Below are positions 36,202 through 45,649 of a stretch of 64,000 bases of DNA, piece by piece. The notes below the pieces were generated by a model that worked only from the letters and a program-made list of their open reading frames with translations, did no database searches and was not told where the DNA came from. The stretch covers positions 62,001-126,000 of the forward strand of contig CAMFYL010000003.1 of assembly GCA_946002055.1 (NCBI GenBank). Direction: 5' to 3'. Both the position numbers and the translations under genes were made by a program. This stretch comes from an uncultured Roseburia sp. Lineage in GTDB: Bacteria > Bacillota > Clostridia > Lachnospirales > Lachnospiraceae. Numbering within the stretch: the first letter of the stretch is position 1; every line of letters begins with the position of its first letter.

Positions 36202-37218
36202 ATGGCAGTATTAGTTACCGGTGGTGCTGGTTATATCGGTAGTCACACATGTGTCGAGTTGTTGCAGGCAGGTTATGAGGTTGTTGTTTTAGATAATCTT
36301 TGTAACTCCAGCGAGAAGTCTTTGGAGCGTGTGAAGGCTATTACAGGAAAGGATGTCACATTTTATAAGGGGGACATTCTTGATAGAGAGCGTTTGAATG
36401 AGATTTTTGCCAAGGAGAGCATTGACAGTTGTATTCACTTTGCAGGACTTAAGGCTGTTGGTGAATCAGTGGCTAAGCCTTGGGAATATTACGAGAATAA
36501 CATTGCAGGTACGTTAACTCTTGTAGATGTTATGAGACAGAACGGATGTAAGAATATTATCTTCTCTTCGTCAGCAACGGTATATGGTGATCCGGCAATG
36601 ATTCCTATTACAGAGGAGTGCCCTAAGGGTCAGTGTACCAATCCATATGGATGGACCAAGTCTATGCTTGAGCAGATTCTTTCTGATATGCAGAAGGCAG
36701 ATCCGCAGTGGAATGTGGTATTACTTCGTTACTTTAACCCTATCGGTGCTCACAAGAGCGGTACGATGGGAGAAAACCCTAACGGTATTCCTAACAACCT
36801 GATGCCATATATCACACAGGTTGCTGTAGGTAAGCTTCCGGAACTTGGCGTATTTGGTGATGACTATGATACACCGGATGGAACCGGTGTGAGAGATTAC
36901 ATCCATGTTGTGGACTTGGCTATTGGTCATGTGAAAGCTTTGAAGAAGATTGAGGAGAATGCAGGACTTAAGATTTACAACTTAGGTACCGGTGTGGGCT
37001 ATAGTGTTCTTGATATTGTTAAGAACTTCGAGGCTGCCAACGACATTAAGATTCCATATGTGATTAAGCCTAGAAGACCAGGCGATATTGCCACCTGCTA
37101 TGCTGATGCAACTAAGGCAAAGGAAGAGTTGGGTTGGGAGGCGCAGTACGGCATCAAGGAGATGTGTGCTGACTCTTGGAGATGGCAGAAGAATAATCCG
37201 AACGGATACGAAGATTAA
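36202..37218 (+). CDS. galE: UDP-glucose 4-epimerase
   Basis: A 338-residue short-chain dehydrogenase-type epimerase interconverting UDP-glucose and UDP-galactose. The NAD site is [11 protein letters not shown] at the N-terminus. The catalytic Tyr149 and Lys153 lie in YGWTKSM, with the Ser/Thr partner in [21 protein letters not shown] and the C-terminal [11 protein letters not shown] block are also typical. It is a single-gene unit with its own promoter. It supplies galactosyl units for surface glycans and allows galactose use. Confidence 0.96.
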   Translation: MAVLVTGGAGYIGSHTCVELLQAGYEVVVLDNLCNSSEKSLERVKAITGKDVTFYKGDILDRERLNEIFAKESIDSCIHFAGLKAVGESVAKPWEYYENNIAGTLTLVDVMRQNGCKNIIFSSSATVYGDPAMIPITEECPKGQCTNPYGWTKSMLEQILSDMQKADPQWNVVLLRYFNPIGAHKSGTMGENPNGIPNNLMPYITQVAVGKLPELGVFGDDYDTPDGTGVRDYIHVVDLAIGHVKALKKIEENAGLKIYNLGTGVGYSVLDIVKNFEAANDIKIPYVIKPRRPGDIATCYADATKAKEELGWEAQYGIKEMCADSWRWQKNNPNGYED

Positions 37219-37243
37219 AAAATAAATTTTTTAAAAAAAAGTG

Positions 37244-37273
37244 TTGACATGTATATGTCATATAGTGTATTAT
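37244..37273 (+). promoter_or_regulatory. Promoter of tRNA-Glu with overlapping inverted repeat
   Basis: Consensus TTGACA (37244-37249), an 18-base spacer and TATTAT (37268-37273). A perfect inverted repeat TGACAT-GTAT-ATGTCA (37245-37260) overlaps the -35 and spacer. Confidence 0.82.
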
Positions 37274-37275
37274 CG

Positions 37276-37314
37276 TCTTGTTGTCGCGGTGAGATACACA
37301 GTGCGACGACAAGA
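37276..37314 (+). promoter_or_regulatory. Leader hairpin upstream of tRNA-Glu
   Basis: TCTTGTTGTCGC (37276-37287) pairs with GCGACGACAAGA (37303-37314), 12 bp with one wobble and a 15-base loop. If transcription starts near 37280, at least the inner 8 bp form in the precursor RNA, 6 bases before the tRNA. It may guide processing or be an inverted repeat in DNA. Confidence 0.55.
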
Positions 37315-37320
37315 TGTTAT

Positions 37321-37392
37321 GGTTCGTTGGTCAAGCGGTTAAGACGCCGCCCTCTCACGGCGGAAACAGGGGTTCGATTCCCCTACGAACTG
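37321..37392 (+). tRNA. tRNA-Glu (anticodon CTC)
   Basis: A full cloverleaf of 72 bases. The acceptor is GGTTCGT/ACGAACT (first pair G-U). The D stem is GTC/GAC, and the anticodon stem CCGCC/GGCGG carries loop CTCTCAC, giving anticodon CTC. The variable region is AAAC and the T arm is AGGGG-TTCGATT-CCCCT. Discriminator base G73 is as expected for glutamate. CCA is not encoded (TTA follows). It reads GAG codons. It is a single-gene unit with its own promoter and hairpin terminator. Confidence 0.95.
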
Positions 37393-37421
37393 TTAGCGGT
37401 TAGCAAGAATATTGTTACTAG

Positions 37422-37456
37422 ATTAAGAGTGGACAGATGTCCACTCTTAATTCATT
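37422..37456 (+). terminator. Hairpin after tRNA-Glu
   Basis: ATTAAGAGTGGAC pairs perfectly with GTCCACTCTTAAT (13 bp, AGAT loop). The following tract TCATTATTT is only moderately U-rich. Confidence 0.75.
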
Positions 37457-37505
37457 ATTTAGGGCAATTTGCTGACTGACAAACTTTGTAAAGGTGGTGG
37501 ATTGT

Positions 37506-37973
37506 GTGTCACAGAGAGAACTCTATGAAAGCAAAACAGAGGAACTGATACAGCCAATCTTAGATCGAATGGGATTTGAGCTGGTGGATGTGGAATATGT
37601 GAAAGAAGGGCAAGAATTCTACCTTCGCGCATATATTGATAAGCCGGGAGGAATTACCATTGACGATTGTGTTGCTGTCAGTCGGGAGATGAACGAACTT
37701 TTGGACGAGAAGGACTATATTGCTGGAACATACACCTTTGAGGTGAGCTCGCCGGGACTTGGCAGACCTTTGAAAAAGGAAAAGGATTACGTTCGCAGTA
37801 TGGGAAAAGAATTGGAGATTCGAACCTATAAGGCTATTGACAAGCAAAAGGAATTCTACGGAATTCTAACGGCCTATGATCAGGATACCGTTACCATTGT
37901 TACAGAGGATGATGAGACATTAGTGTTTAACAAGTCAGATATCGCATTGATTCGTCTGGCATTTGATTTTTAG
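37506..37973 (+). CDS. rimP: Ribosome maturation factor RimP
   Basis: A protein of about 155 residues needed for 30S maturation. Recognisable blocks are LIQPILDRMGFELVDVEYVK, YIDKPGGITIDDC, the EVSSPGLGRPLKKEKDY signature and the C-terminal SM-like domain. The frame reaches a GTG at 37494, but the only ribosome site (AGGTGG) overlaps that codon. The GTG at 37506, 5 bases downstream of it, is the more likely start. It heads the classical rimP-nusA-rnpM-ylxQ-infB-rbfA operon. No clear promoter is seen between 37457 and 37490. Confidence 0.9.
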   Translation: MSQRELYESKTEELIQPILDRMGFELVDVEYVKEGQEFYLRAYIDKPGGITIDDCVAVSREMNELLDEKDYIAGTYTFEVSSPGLGRPLKKEKDYVRSMGKELEIRTYKAIDKQKEFYGILTAYDQDTVTIVTEDDETLVFNKSDIALIRLAFDF

Positions 37974-38010
37974 CGTACAATAACAAAACTAATTTAGGGA
38001 GGATAACAAA

Positions 38011-39180
38011 ATGAAGAACAATGAATTGTTAGAAGCGTTAAATATGTTGGAGTCTGAGAAGAACATTAGCAAGGCAGTTTTGCTTGAGGCTATTGAAAAC
38101 TCATTGCTCATTGCGTGCAAGAACCATTTCGGCAAAGCCGATAATGTGATTGTTTCTATCAATCCGGAAACTTGCGAGTATCACGTAATGCTTGCTAAGA
38201 CTGTTGTTGAGGATGTAGAGGACAATGTAGAGCAAATCAGTTTAGAGGAGGCCCAGAACATCGACGGAAGTTACACAATTGGTGATACTGTAAATGTTGA
38301 GATTAAGTCTAAGGACTTCGGCCGCATCGCAGCTATGAGCGCAAAGAACACAATCTTGCAGAAGATTCGTGAAGAAGAGCGCAAGATGATCTTCGATGAG
38401 TATTACACATTGGAGAAAGATGTTGTTACCGGTATTGTTCAGAGATATGTAGGTAAGAACATTAGCGTAAACCTTGGTAAGACAGATGCTTTTCTTGCTG
38501 AAAACGAACAGGTCAAAGGTGAACATTTCAATCCAACAGAAAGAATTAAGGTTTATATCTTAGAGGTTAGAGATACAACAAGAGGTCCTAAGATTCTTGT
38601 TTCCAGAACACATCCTGAGCTTGTTAAGCGTTTGTTTGAGGAAGAGGTATCTGAGGTTCGCGAAGGTATTGTTGAGATTAAGGCGATTGCCAGAGAGGCT
38701 GGAAGCAGAACAAAGATTGCTGTTTACTCTGCAGATGAAGATGTGGATCCGGTAGGAGCTTGCGTTGGTATGAATGGAAGTCGTGTCAATGCAATTGTTG
38801 ATGAGCTTCGCGGAGAGAAAATTGATATTATCGAGTGGAATGAGAACCCTGCTATGTTAATTGAGCATGCACTTAGCCCGGCAAAGGTTATCTCTGTTAT
38901 TGCGGATGCTGACGAGAAGACAGCTAAGGTTGTTGTTCCTGATTACCAGTTGTCACTTGCCATTGGTAAGGAAGGACAGAATGCCAGACTTGCTGCTCGT
39001 CTTACCGGATTTAAGATTGATATTAAAAGTGAGACACAGGCAAGAGAGGCCGGTGACTTCATGGATTACGAGAATGATTATGATGACGAGTACTATGATG
39101 ACGACGAGTATTACGACGATGATGAATACTATGATGATGAGTATGCAGATGAGGAAGTAAATCCTGGAGAGGATGAGTAA
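38011..39180 (+). CDS. nusA: Transcription termination/antitermination factor NusA
   Basis: A 389-residue NusA. The N-terminal RNA polymerase-binding domain is residues 1-125, S1 about 135-200 and two KH domains about 205-345 (VGACVGMNGSRVNAIVDEL, then SLAIGKEGQNARLAARLTG). It modulates pausing and intrinsic termination. In place of the acidic-repeat domains of enterobacterial NusA, the C-terminus ends in a roughly 35-residue Asp/Glu/Tyr repeat (EYYDDDEYYDDDEYYDDEYA). Gram-positive NusA usually stops after KH2, so this tail is notable. Confidence 0.96.
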   Translation: MKNNELLEALNMLESEKNISKAVLLEAIENSLLIACKNHFGKADNVIVSINPETCEYHVMLAKTVVEDVEDNVEQISLEEAQNIDGSYTIGDTVNVEIKSKDFGRIAAMSAKNTILQKIREEERKMIFDEYYTLEKDVVTGIVQRYVGKNISVNLGKTDAFLAENEQVKGEHFNPTERIKVYILEVRDTTRGPKILVSRTHPELVKRLFEEEVSEVREGIVEIKAIAREAGSRTKIAVYSADEDVDPVGACVGMNGSRVNAIVDELRGEKIDIIEWNENPAMLIEHALSPAKVISVIADADEKTAKVVVPDYQLSLAIGKEGQNARLAARLTGFKIDIKSETQAREAGDFMDYENDYDDEYYDDDEYYDDDEYYDDEYADEEVNPGEDE

Positions 39181-39183
39181 TTC

Positions 39184-39453
39184 ATGAATGGCAAACAAAA
39201 ACCTATGCGCAGATGTGTTGGTTGTGGCGAGATGAAGGAAAAGGCGTCATTACTTCGCGTAGTAAAGACCCCGGAAGATGTCTTTATTGTTGACAAAACA
39301 AATCGTGCAAATGGACGTGGCGCATATGTGTGCAAAGATGTTAACTGCTTTAAACTGGCGTCAAAAAACAAAGGTTTAGAGCGTTCCTTGAAATGTAAGA
39401 TACCAGAGGATATTATTTCACAGTTGGAACAGGAGATTGAAAATGCAAGATAG
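39184..39453 (+). CDS. rnpM: RNase P modulator RnpM (YlxR)
   Basis: An 89-residue YlxR-family protein. It has the family opening PMRRCVGCGEMKEKASLLRV, then the GRGAYVCKDVNC block with the conserved Cys and Arg residues. In Bacillus the homologue binds RNase P RNA and modulates its activity. It starts 3 bases after nusA and overlaps the next frame. Confidence 0.94.
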   Translation: MNGKQKPMRRCVGCGEMKEKASLLRVVKTPEDVFIVDKTNRANGRGAYVCKDVNCFKLASKNKGLERSLKCKIPEDIISQLEQEIENAR

Positions 39454-39748
39454 AGCATTATCTATGTTGGGGCTTGCTGAAAAAGCCCGTAAAGTTGTCA
39501 GTGGTGAGTTTAGTGTAGAAAAAGCAATCAAGACAGGTATGGCTTGTCTTGTAATTGTATCTACGGATGCCTCTGAAAACACCAAGAAGAATTTTTCCAA
39601 TATGTGTGAGTTTTACGAGTGTGAATTATGTTTTTATGGCACAAAGGAAGCGTTGGGTGCTGCTATCGGAAAGCAGTTTCGCGCCTCTGTTGCTATTACA
39701 GATAAAAATCTGGCCAATGCCGTAAAGAAACAGATAAATCTGGTATAA
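39443..39748 (+). CDS. L7Ae/L30e-family RNA-binding protein YlxQ
   Basis: A 101-residue L7Ae-like protein (ALSMLGLAEKARKVVSGEFS, ACLVIVSTDASENTKKNF) of the YlxQ type, which binds kink-turn RNA. The ATG at 39443 lies 7 bases after GGAG (39432-39435); a TTG at 39437 is less likely. It overlaps the end of rnpM by 11 bases, as in many Firmicutes. Its cellular role is unsettled. Confidence 0.92.
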   Translation: MQDRALSMLGLAEKARKVVSGEFSVEKAIKTGMACLVIVSTDASENTKKNFSNMCEFYECELCFYGTKEALGAAIGKQFRASVAITDKNLANAVKKQINLV

Positions 39749-39772
39749 CAACTGAATAATGGAGGATATAGT

Positions 39773-42439
39773 ATGGCAAAAATAAGAGTATATGATTTAG
39801 CAAAACAATTAAATGTTGAGTCAAAGGATATCGTATCTTTTTTGGCTGGTAAGGGCATAGAAGTTAAGAGTCAAAGTGGTGTTGAGGGTGAAACCTTAGC
39901 TATGGTGGAAAAGCAGTTTGGAAAATCAACGGCCAAGGCTCCTGCAAAAAAAGAGGAGAAGCCTGTAGCTAAGGAAGAGCCAAAGGCAGAAAAAAAGCCT
40001 GAGCAGAAGAAGGAAGCTTCTGAGAAGAAACCTGCTGAGGGTCAGGCTCGTCCTAAGAAGAAATCGAGCATCACGGCTGTTTACAATGCCCAGTACAGCA
40101 AGCAGCCAAGACCAAGAAGAGAAGGCGAAAGAGGTGACAGACCTCACAGAAGACCTGACGGAACCAGACCAACGAGACCGGGTCAGGAAAGAGATGGGGC
40201 TCGCAAACCTGCACAGCAGGGAAGAATCTCCATTCGCCCAGAGAGTGAACGCTCGGTAAGACCGTCTCACCGTATTGCTGAGGAACAGGAGAGAGCACGT
40301 CAGCAGGAGCGCAGAGAAAATCAGCAGAGACAACAGAATAGTCGTCCTGTATCAGACGATAGAAACAATAATCGTCCAAATAGAGATAACAGAGATAACA
40401 ACAGGGAGGAGCGTAGACAGCGTCCAAGCGATGGAAACCGTAACAATGGACCAAGAAATAATTTCTCTAATGACAATCGTCGCGGAGGTAATGCTGCTAC
40501 ACAGCCAGCTCCAAGTGATATGCGTCAGAAAGAGGGAAGAGATCGTGATAACAATCGTAACAAGAAAAAACACGATTATGATAACCTTGGTGGTAAGAAG
40601 CAGGAGCGCTACGTAAACCTTGAGAAGAACGGTGGTAAGAAGAAGACAAAGCCACAGTCAAAGCAGGTTGAGAGAGATCCAAATGAGATCATTACATTGA
40701 CATTGCCGGAGCGCATTACAATCAAGGATTTGGCTGACAAGATGAAGGTGCAGGCTTCTGTTATTGTCAAAAAGTTATTCCTTAAGGGTGTTATGGTTAC
40801 TGTAAACCAGGAAGTAGACTATGAACAGGCAGAGGAAATTGCATTGGAGTTCAACTGCGTATGTGAGCCGGAAGTTAAGGTTGATGTTATCGAAGAACTC
40901 TTGAAGGAAGAAGAGGAGAACGACGAAAACATGGTTGCCCGTCCACCGGTAGTCTGTGTTATGGGCCACGTTGATCACGGTAAGACCTCCCTTCTTGATG
41001 CTATCCGTGATACGAAGGTGACTGACCGCGAGGCAGGTGGTATTACACAGCACATCGGCGCTTACATGGTTCCTATCAATGGTCAAAAGATTACGTTCCT
41101 TGATACACCGGGGCATGAGGCGTTTACTGCTATGCGTATGCGTGGCGCCAATGCTACGGATATTGCAATCCTTGTTGTAGCTGCAGATGATGGTGTTATG
41201 CCACAGACAATTGAAGCCATTAATCATGCTAAAGCTGCCGGCATTGAAATTATTGTAGCGGTTAATAAGATTGATAAGCCAAACGCTAACATTGAACGCG
41301 TAAAACAGGAACTTTCCGAGCATGAATTAATCCCAGAGGATTGGGGTGGAAGCACAATCTTTGTACCGGTATCAGCACATACCCACGAAGGTATTGATAC
41401 ACTCCTTGAGATGATTCTTCTCACTGCGGAAGTATTAGAGCTTAAGGCAAATCCTAAGAGAACAGCTAGAGGTCTTGTTATTGAGGCACAGCTTGATAAG
41501 GGAAGAGGTACCGTGGCAACCGTTCTTGTACAAAAGGGTACACTTCACGTGGGAGATCCAATTGCGGCAGGAAGCTCATATGGTAAGGTTCGTGCTATGA
41601 TCGATGAGAATGGTCGTCGGGTTAAGGTTGCAACACCTTCAACACCAGTTGCTATTCTTGGTCTTAGTGATGTGCCAAATGCTGGTGAAGTTTTCGTTGC
41701 TCATGATTCTGAAAAAGATGCAAGAAGCTTTGCGGAAACATTTATTTCAGAAGGAAAGAACCGTTTGATTGAAGAGACAAAGGCTAAGATGTCTCTGGAT
41801 GATTTATTCTCTCAGATTCAGTCTGGTAATGTGAAGGAATTGAACATTATCGTTAAGGCTGATGTACAGGGTTCTGTGGAGGCAGTGAAGCAGTCTCTTG
41901 TTAAGTTGTCTAACGAAGAAGTCATTGTTAAGGTGATTCACGGTGGCGTTGGTGCTATTAACGAAAGTGATGTTATCTTGGCATCAGCATCCAATGCTAT
42001 TATCATAGGATTTAATGTTCGTCCGGATGCTATGGCTAAGGCAACAGCAGACAGAGAAGGTGTGGATGTACGCCTTTACAAGGTTATCTACAATGCAATC
42101 GAAGATGTAGAAGCAGCCATGAAGGGTATGCTTGATCCTATTTTCGAGGAAAAGGTGATTGGTCATGCTCAGGTTCGCCAGGTATTTAAGGCGTCTGATG
42201 TGGGTAATATTGCTGGCTCTTATGTATTGGATGGTAACTTTACAAGAGGTTGCAAGGTTCGCGTTTCGCGAGAGGGCGAGCAGCTCTTTGAAGGTGATCT
42301 GGCATCTTTGAAGCGTTTTAAGGATGACGTGAAGGAAGTGAAAGCTGGATATGAATGCGGTCTGGTGATTGATGGATTCAACGATATTCAGGAAGAAGAC
42401 ATTATTGAAGCATATATTATGGTAGAAGTTCCGAGGTAA
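39773..42439 (+). CDS. infB: Translation initiation factor IF-2
   Basis: An 888-residue GTPase that delivers initiator tRNA. An N-terminal IF2_N module (1-55) precedes a roughly 250-residue low-complexity region: Lys/Glu/Ala-rich to about residue 95, then Arg/Asn/Gln/Asp-rich to about 285. The second IF2_N domain is about 310-360. The G domain has G1 GHVDHGKTS (398-406), DTPGHEAF and NKIDKP. The C2 domain carries fMet-tRNA contacts. It is the operon's largest gene. The basic asparagine-rich linker differs from the usual Pro/Ala-rich linker. Confidence 0.97.
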   Translation: MAKIRVYDLAKQLNVESKDIVSFLAGKGIEVKSQSGVEGETLAMVEKQFGKSTAKAPAKKEEKPVAKEEPKAEKKPEQKKEASEKKPAEGQARPKKKSSITAVYNAQYSKQPRPRREGERGDRPHRRPDGTRPTRPGQERDGARKPAQQGRISIRPESERSVRPSHRIAEEQERARQQERRENQQRQQNSRPVSDDRNNNRPNRDNRDNNREERRQRPSDGNRNNGPRNNFSNDNRRGGNAATQPAPSDMRQKEGRDRDNNRNKKKHDYDNLGGKKQERYVNLEKNGGKKKTKPQSKQVERDPNEIITLTLPERITIKDLADKMKVQASVIVKKLFLKGVMVTVNQEVDYEQAEEIALEFNCVCEPEVKVDVIEELLKEEEENDENMVARPPVVCVMGHVDHGKTSLLDAIRDTKVTDREAGGITQHIGAYMVPINGQKITFLDTPGHEAFTAMRMRGANATDIAILVVAADDGVMPQTIEAINHAKAAGIEIIVAVNKIDKPNANIERVKQELSEHELIPEDWGGSTIFVPVSAHTHEGIDTLLEMILLTAEVLELKANPKRTARGLVIEAQLDKGRGTVATVLVQKGTLHVGDPIAAGSSYGKVRAMIDENGRRVKVATPSTPVAILGLSDVPNAGEVFVAHDSEKDARSFAETFISEGKNRLIEETKAKMSLDDLFSQIQSGNVKELNIIVKADVQGSVEAVKQSLVKLSNEEVIVKVIHGGVGAINESDVILASASNAIIIGFNVRPDAMAKATADREGVDVRLYKVIYNAIEDVEAAMKGMLDPIFEEKVIGHAQVRQVFKASDVGNIAGSYVLDGNFTRGCKVRVSREGEQLFEGDLASLKRFKDDVKEVKAGYECGLVIDGFNDIQEEDIIEAYIMVEVPR

Positions 42440-42442
42440 AAT

Positions 42443-42796
42443 ATGAAAAAAAGAAGCATTAAAAACACGAGAATCAATGAAGAGGTTCTTCGTGAATTAA
42501 GCAATATTTTGCGGGGCGAAATCAAGGATCCCAGAGTGAGTCCACTCTGCAGCGTCGTTGCTGTAGAGGTGGCTCCTGATCTTAAGACAGCTAAGGCATA
42601 CATTAGTGTTCTTGGCGATGAAAAGACCCAGGCAGATACCATGGAAGGTTTGAAGAGTTCAGCCGGATTTATCCGCAAGAAGCTCGCTTCCAATGTAAAT
42701 CTTAGAAACACACCGGAGATTCACTTTATCTTAGACCAGTCCATTGAGTATGGTGTTCGCATGTCTAAGATGATTGACGAGGTGAATGGAGTATAA
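42443..42796 (+). CDS. rbfA: Ribosome-binding factor A
   Basis: A 117-residue KH-like protein that assists 16S rRNA 5' end maturation. Family features are RINEEVLRELSNILRGEIKD, DPRVSPLCSVVAVEVAPDLK, and the C-terminal TPEIHFILDQSIEYGVRMSK. It follows infB by 3 bases, the standard order. Confidence 0.96.
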   Translation: MKKRSIKNTRINEEVLRELSNILRGEIKDPRVSPLCSVVAVEVAPDLKTAKAYISVLGDEKTQADTMEGLKSSAGFIRKKLASNVNLRNTPEIHFILDQSIEYGVRMSKMIDEVNGV

Positions 42797-42809
42797 CAGG
42801 AGGCGTCGT

Positions 42810-43760
42810 ATGCGCTTAGATGAAGAATTACAGGGAATAGGTAGTGTAGGTATTGCAGGTCACATTCGTCCTGACGGGGATTGTGTAGGCTCTTGTCTTT
42901 CTGTGTACAACTACATTACCACCTATTTCCCACAAATAGATGTAGACGTTATTTTGGAGCCGATTCCGACAATTTTTCATTTCTTGCAGGGGGCTCATGA
43001 GATTAAGGAAGCCCATGAGGTGAAAAAGAATTATGATTTGTTCCTTGTATTAGATTGCGGAGATGCCAATCGTTTAGGGGATGCAGTTGCATTTTTTGAA
43101 AACGCAAAACGCACCATTTGTATTGATCACCATGTGAGCAATCAGTCCTTTGCAGATAAGAATCACATTGTTTCATCTGCCAGCTCAACTTGTGAACTGG
43201 TTTACGGAGTTCTTGATGCTGATAAAATTACAAAAGAGATTGCCGAGTGTATCTATACCGGAATGGTGCATGATACTGGTGTGTTCCAGTATTCTTGTAC
43301 AGCCAAATCTACTATGGAAATTGCGGGTGTCCTGATGGAAAAGGGGATCGATTACCCATCTATTATTGATAAGACATTTTACGAGAAAACTTATGCGCAA
43401 AACAGAATTTTGGGTCAGGCACTTTTAAAGAGCCGTCTCTATGAGGAGGCAAAATGCATTGCCACGGTAATCACTCAGGAAGAGATGGCGGAGTTTGGTG
43501 TTCTTCCCAAGCATTTAGATGGCATAGTAAATCAACTTCGTGTTACCAAGGATGTGGAAGTTGCTATTTTCCTTTATGGATTGGAGGAAGGTTCCTATAA
43601 AGTTAGTACCAGATGCAAGGGAGACGTGGTTGACCTTTCGAAAATTGCCGTGAAATATCATGGTGGTGGTCATAAAAAGGCTGCCGGATTTACTATGGAA
43701 GGTAATAATCCATGGGAGTTGGTTGATAGGATTGTCTCTGACGTAAAGGAACAGCTTTAA
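42810..43760 (+). CDS. nrnA: DHH-family oligoribonuclease / pAp phosphatase NrnA
   Basis: A 316-residue DHH/DHHA1 phosphoesterase. Metal motifs are GHIRPDGDCVGS, VLDCGDANRLG and the DHH triad at 106-108. The C-terminal DHHA1 motif GGGHKKAAGF is intact. The Bacillus homologue degrades short RNA (nanoRNA) and dephosphorylates 3'-phosphoadenosine 5'-phosphate. An in-frame ATG at 42786 lies within rbfA, but AGGAGG (42798-42803) points to the ATG at 42810. Confidence 0.94.
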   Translation: MRLDEELQGIGSVGIAGHIRPDGDCVGSCLSVYNYITTYFPQIDVDVILEPIPTIFHFLQGAHEIKEAHEVKKNYDLFLVLDCGDANRLGDAVAFFENAKRTICIDHHVSNQSFADKNHIVSSASSTCELVYGVLDADKITKEIAECIYTGMVHDTGVFQYSCTAKSTMEIAGVLMEKGIDYPSIIDKTFYEKTYAQNRILGQALLKSRLYEEAKCIATVITQEEMAEFGVLPKHLDGIVNQLRVTKDVEVAIFLYGLEEGSYKVSTRCKGDVVDLSKIAVKYHGGGHKKAAGFTMEGNNPWELVDRIVSDVKEQL

Positions 43761-44669
43761 ATGGGTGAGTCTATGAAAAGTGGAATCATTAATGTTTATA
43801 AGGAGGCGGGATATACCTCCTTTGATGTGGTGGCAAAGCTTCGTGGTATCCTTGGGATAAAAAAGATCGGGCATACCGGAACACTGGATCCGGATGCTAC
43901 CGGTGTTTTACCTGTTTGTATTGGAAAAGCCACGAAGGTATGTGATATGCTTACGGACAAGGATAAGACATATTGTGCAGTTATGCGCCTTGGTATTGTG
44001 ACAGACACTCAGGATATGTCGGGTTCTGTGTTAGAAGAACGAGACGTTACGGTATCGGAACAGGAAGTGAGAGGTGTTCTGATGAGCTTTGTGGGTCCAT
44101 CAAAGCAGATTCCTCCTATGTATTCTGCATTGAAGGTCAATGGGCAAAAACTCTGTGATTTGGCAAGGAAAGGAATCCAGGTTGAGCGCAAACCGAGAGA
44201 TATCGTGATTCATCAGATTGTTTTGGAAAATATTGCACTTCCCCTAGTTAAATTTTCCGTGACTTGCTCAAAGGGCACTTACATTAGAACACTTTGTCAG
44301 GATGTGGGTGAGAAGCTTGGGTGTGGTGCCTGCATGGATTCGCTGGTGCGTACGCGAGTGTCAAACTTTGCTGTGGAGGACAGCTTGAAGTTGGATGAGA
44401 TTGAAGCTTTGAAACAGAAAGGAAAGCTAGAACAGCATTTGGTAGCTGTTGATGAAGTGTTTGCCAAGTATCCGTCGGTGCATGGCAAGCCGGATGCGAC
44501 GGCAAAACTATCGAATGGGAACGGATTGTATCCGGAGGAAATCGCAGAAGCAGATTTACAGTTGACAAATGGGAACTTGGTCCGTATGTACATGGATGAT
44601 GGCCGATTTGTCGGAATATTTGTATGGAAGGAGCATCTTTTAAAGCCTGAGAAGATGTTTTTGGAATAG
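43761..44669 (+). CDS. truB: tRNA pseudouridine-55 synthase
   Basis: A 302-residue TruB that makes pseudouridine 55 in the T loop of tRNAs. The catalytic Asp43 lies in GHTGTLDPDATGVLP. The KGTYIRTLCQDVGEKLG block and a C-terminal PUA-like domain follow. A second ATG at 43773 would give an N-terminus closer to homologues, but its ribosome site is only 3 bases away, so 43761 is kept with moderate certainty. Confidence 0.95.
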   Translation: MGESMKSGIINVYKEAGYTSFDVVAKLRGILGIKKIGHTGTLDPDATGVLPVCIGKATKVCDMLTDKDKTYCAVMRLGIVTDTQDMSGSVLEERDVTVSEQEVRGVLMSFVGPSKQIPPMYSALKVNGQKLCDLARKGIQVERKPRDIVIHQIVLENIALPLVKFSVTCSKGTYIRTLCQDVGEKLGCGACMDSLVRTRVSNFAVEDSLKLDEIEALKQKGKLEQHLVAVDEVFAKYPSVHGKPDATAKLSNGNGLYPEEIAEADLQLTNGNLVRMYMDDGRFVGIFVWKEHLLKPEKMFLE

Positions 44670-44670
44670 A

Positions 44671-45585
44671 ATGGAAGTACGAACCTCACTGGATGATACA
44701 ATTGAAAATGAAACAGCTATAACCGTTGGAAAGTTTGATGGCATTCACAAGGGTCATGATATTTTGACGAAACATTTGCTAAATCAGGAAAAGAATGGCT
44801 TAAAGTCCTTGGTGTTGACCTTTGATGTTTCTCCGAGAATTCAACTAAAGAAGGATTTGGAAAAACAGCTGATTACCAACGAAGAACGTAAGAATTTGCT
44901 GCAAAAGCAGGGGATTTCTTACTTGGTGGAATGCTCTTTCTGTGAGATTATGCCACTTGAACCGGAGGATTTTGTTGAGATTCTTGTTAGGCAATTCCAT
45001 ATGAAATATATGGTATGTGGAACGGATTTTCGCTTTGGAAAATTAGGGCGAGGAGATGTGAATTTGCTGAAGCAACTATCAGAGACCATGGGCTTTGAAC
45101 TTGAGGTAGTAGAGAAGTTAAAGTCGGGTGAAAGGGATATCAGCAGCACCTTTGTCAGGGAAGAGATTTCCAATGGAAATGTTCGCAAGGGCAATCAATT
45201 GCTGGGATATGAATACTTTATTTGGGGTACCGTAGTTCACGGCAATCATTTGGGAACAAAAATTGGTATTCCTACCATTAATCTGATTCCGCCGGAGGAC
45301 AAGCTGCTGCCAAAGAACGGTGTATATATTACCAAGGTAGAAATAGATCATCGGACATTCCACGGTGTGACCAATGTTGGCGTGAAGCCAACCATTGATG
45401 GAAAGCACCAAATTGGAGTGGAAACCCACATTATAGATTTTAAGGAAGATGTGTACGAGCGCCAGGTATGCGTTACCTTTTTAGAACGCATTCGAGATGA
45501 GATACGCTTTGACTCGGTGGATGCCTTAAAGGAACAGATGCATTTGGATAAGAAAAAGGCTCTCAATTATTTTAATCAATTATAA
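44671..45585 (+). CDS. ribF: Bifunctional riboflavin kinase / FAD synthetase
   Basis: A 304-residue RibF. The N-terminal FMN adenylyltransferase domain has TVGKFDGIHKGHDIL and GTDFRFGKLGRGD (about 15-120). The C-terminal riboflavin kinase domain has the GIPTINLIPPEDKLLPKNGV (PTxN) motif and GVTNVGVKPTI. It makes FMN and then FAD. It begins one base after truB; the ribosome site is weak, suggesting coupled translation. No FMN riboswitch precedes it. Confidence 0.95.
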   Translation: MEVRTSLDDTIENETAITVGKFDGIHKGHDILTKHLLNQEKNGLKSLVLTFDVSPRIQLKKDLEKQLITNEERKNLLQKQGISYLVECSFCEIMPLEPEDFVEILVRQFHMKYMVCGTDFRFGKLGRGDVNLLKQLSETMGFELEVVEKLKSGERDISSTFVREEISNGNVRKGNQLLGYEYFIWGTVVHGNHLGTKIGIPTINLIPPEDKLLPKNGVYITKVEIDHRTFHGVTNVGVKPTIDGKHQIGVETHIIDFKEDVYERQVCVTFLERIRDEIRFDSVDALKEQMHLDKKKALNYFNQL

Positions 45586-45616
45586 CACGAAATATTACAT
45601 AATTGTTACAAAAGTG

Positions 45617-45645
45617 TTGACAATATAATACGTGGTTGTTATAAT
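45617..45645 (+). promoter_or_regulatory. Strong sigma-A promoter of the NlpC/P60 gene
   Basis: Perfect TTGACA and TATAAT with a 17-base spacer. Transcription should start near 45652, at the foot of a hairpin. Confidence 0.93.
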
Positions 45646-45649
45646 GTGC

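Noticed and set aside
39070..39180. Near-tandem GAYGAYGAN repeats, first suspected as a repeat array
   Set aside because: They lie in frame at the end of nusA and encode an acidic tail; no spacers, so not CRISPR.
44640..44671. Possible FMN riboswitch for ribF
   Set aside because: The gene follows truB by one base; there is no leader.
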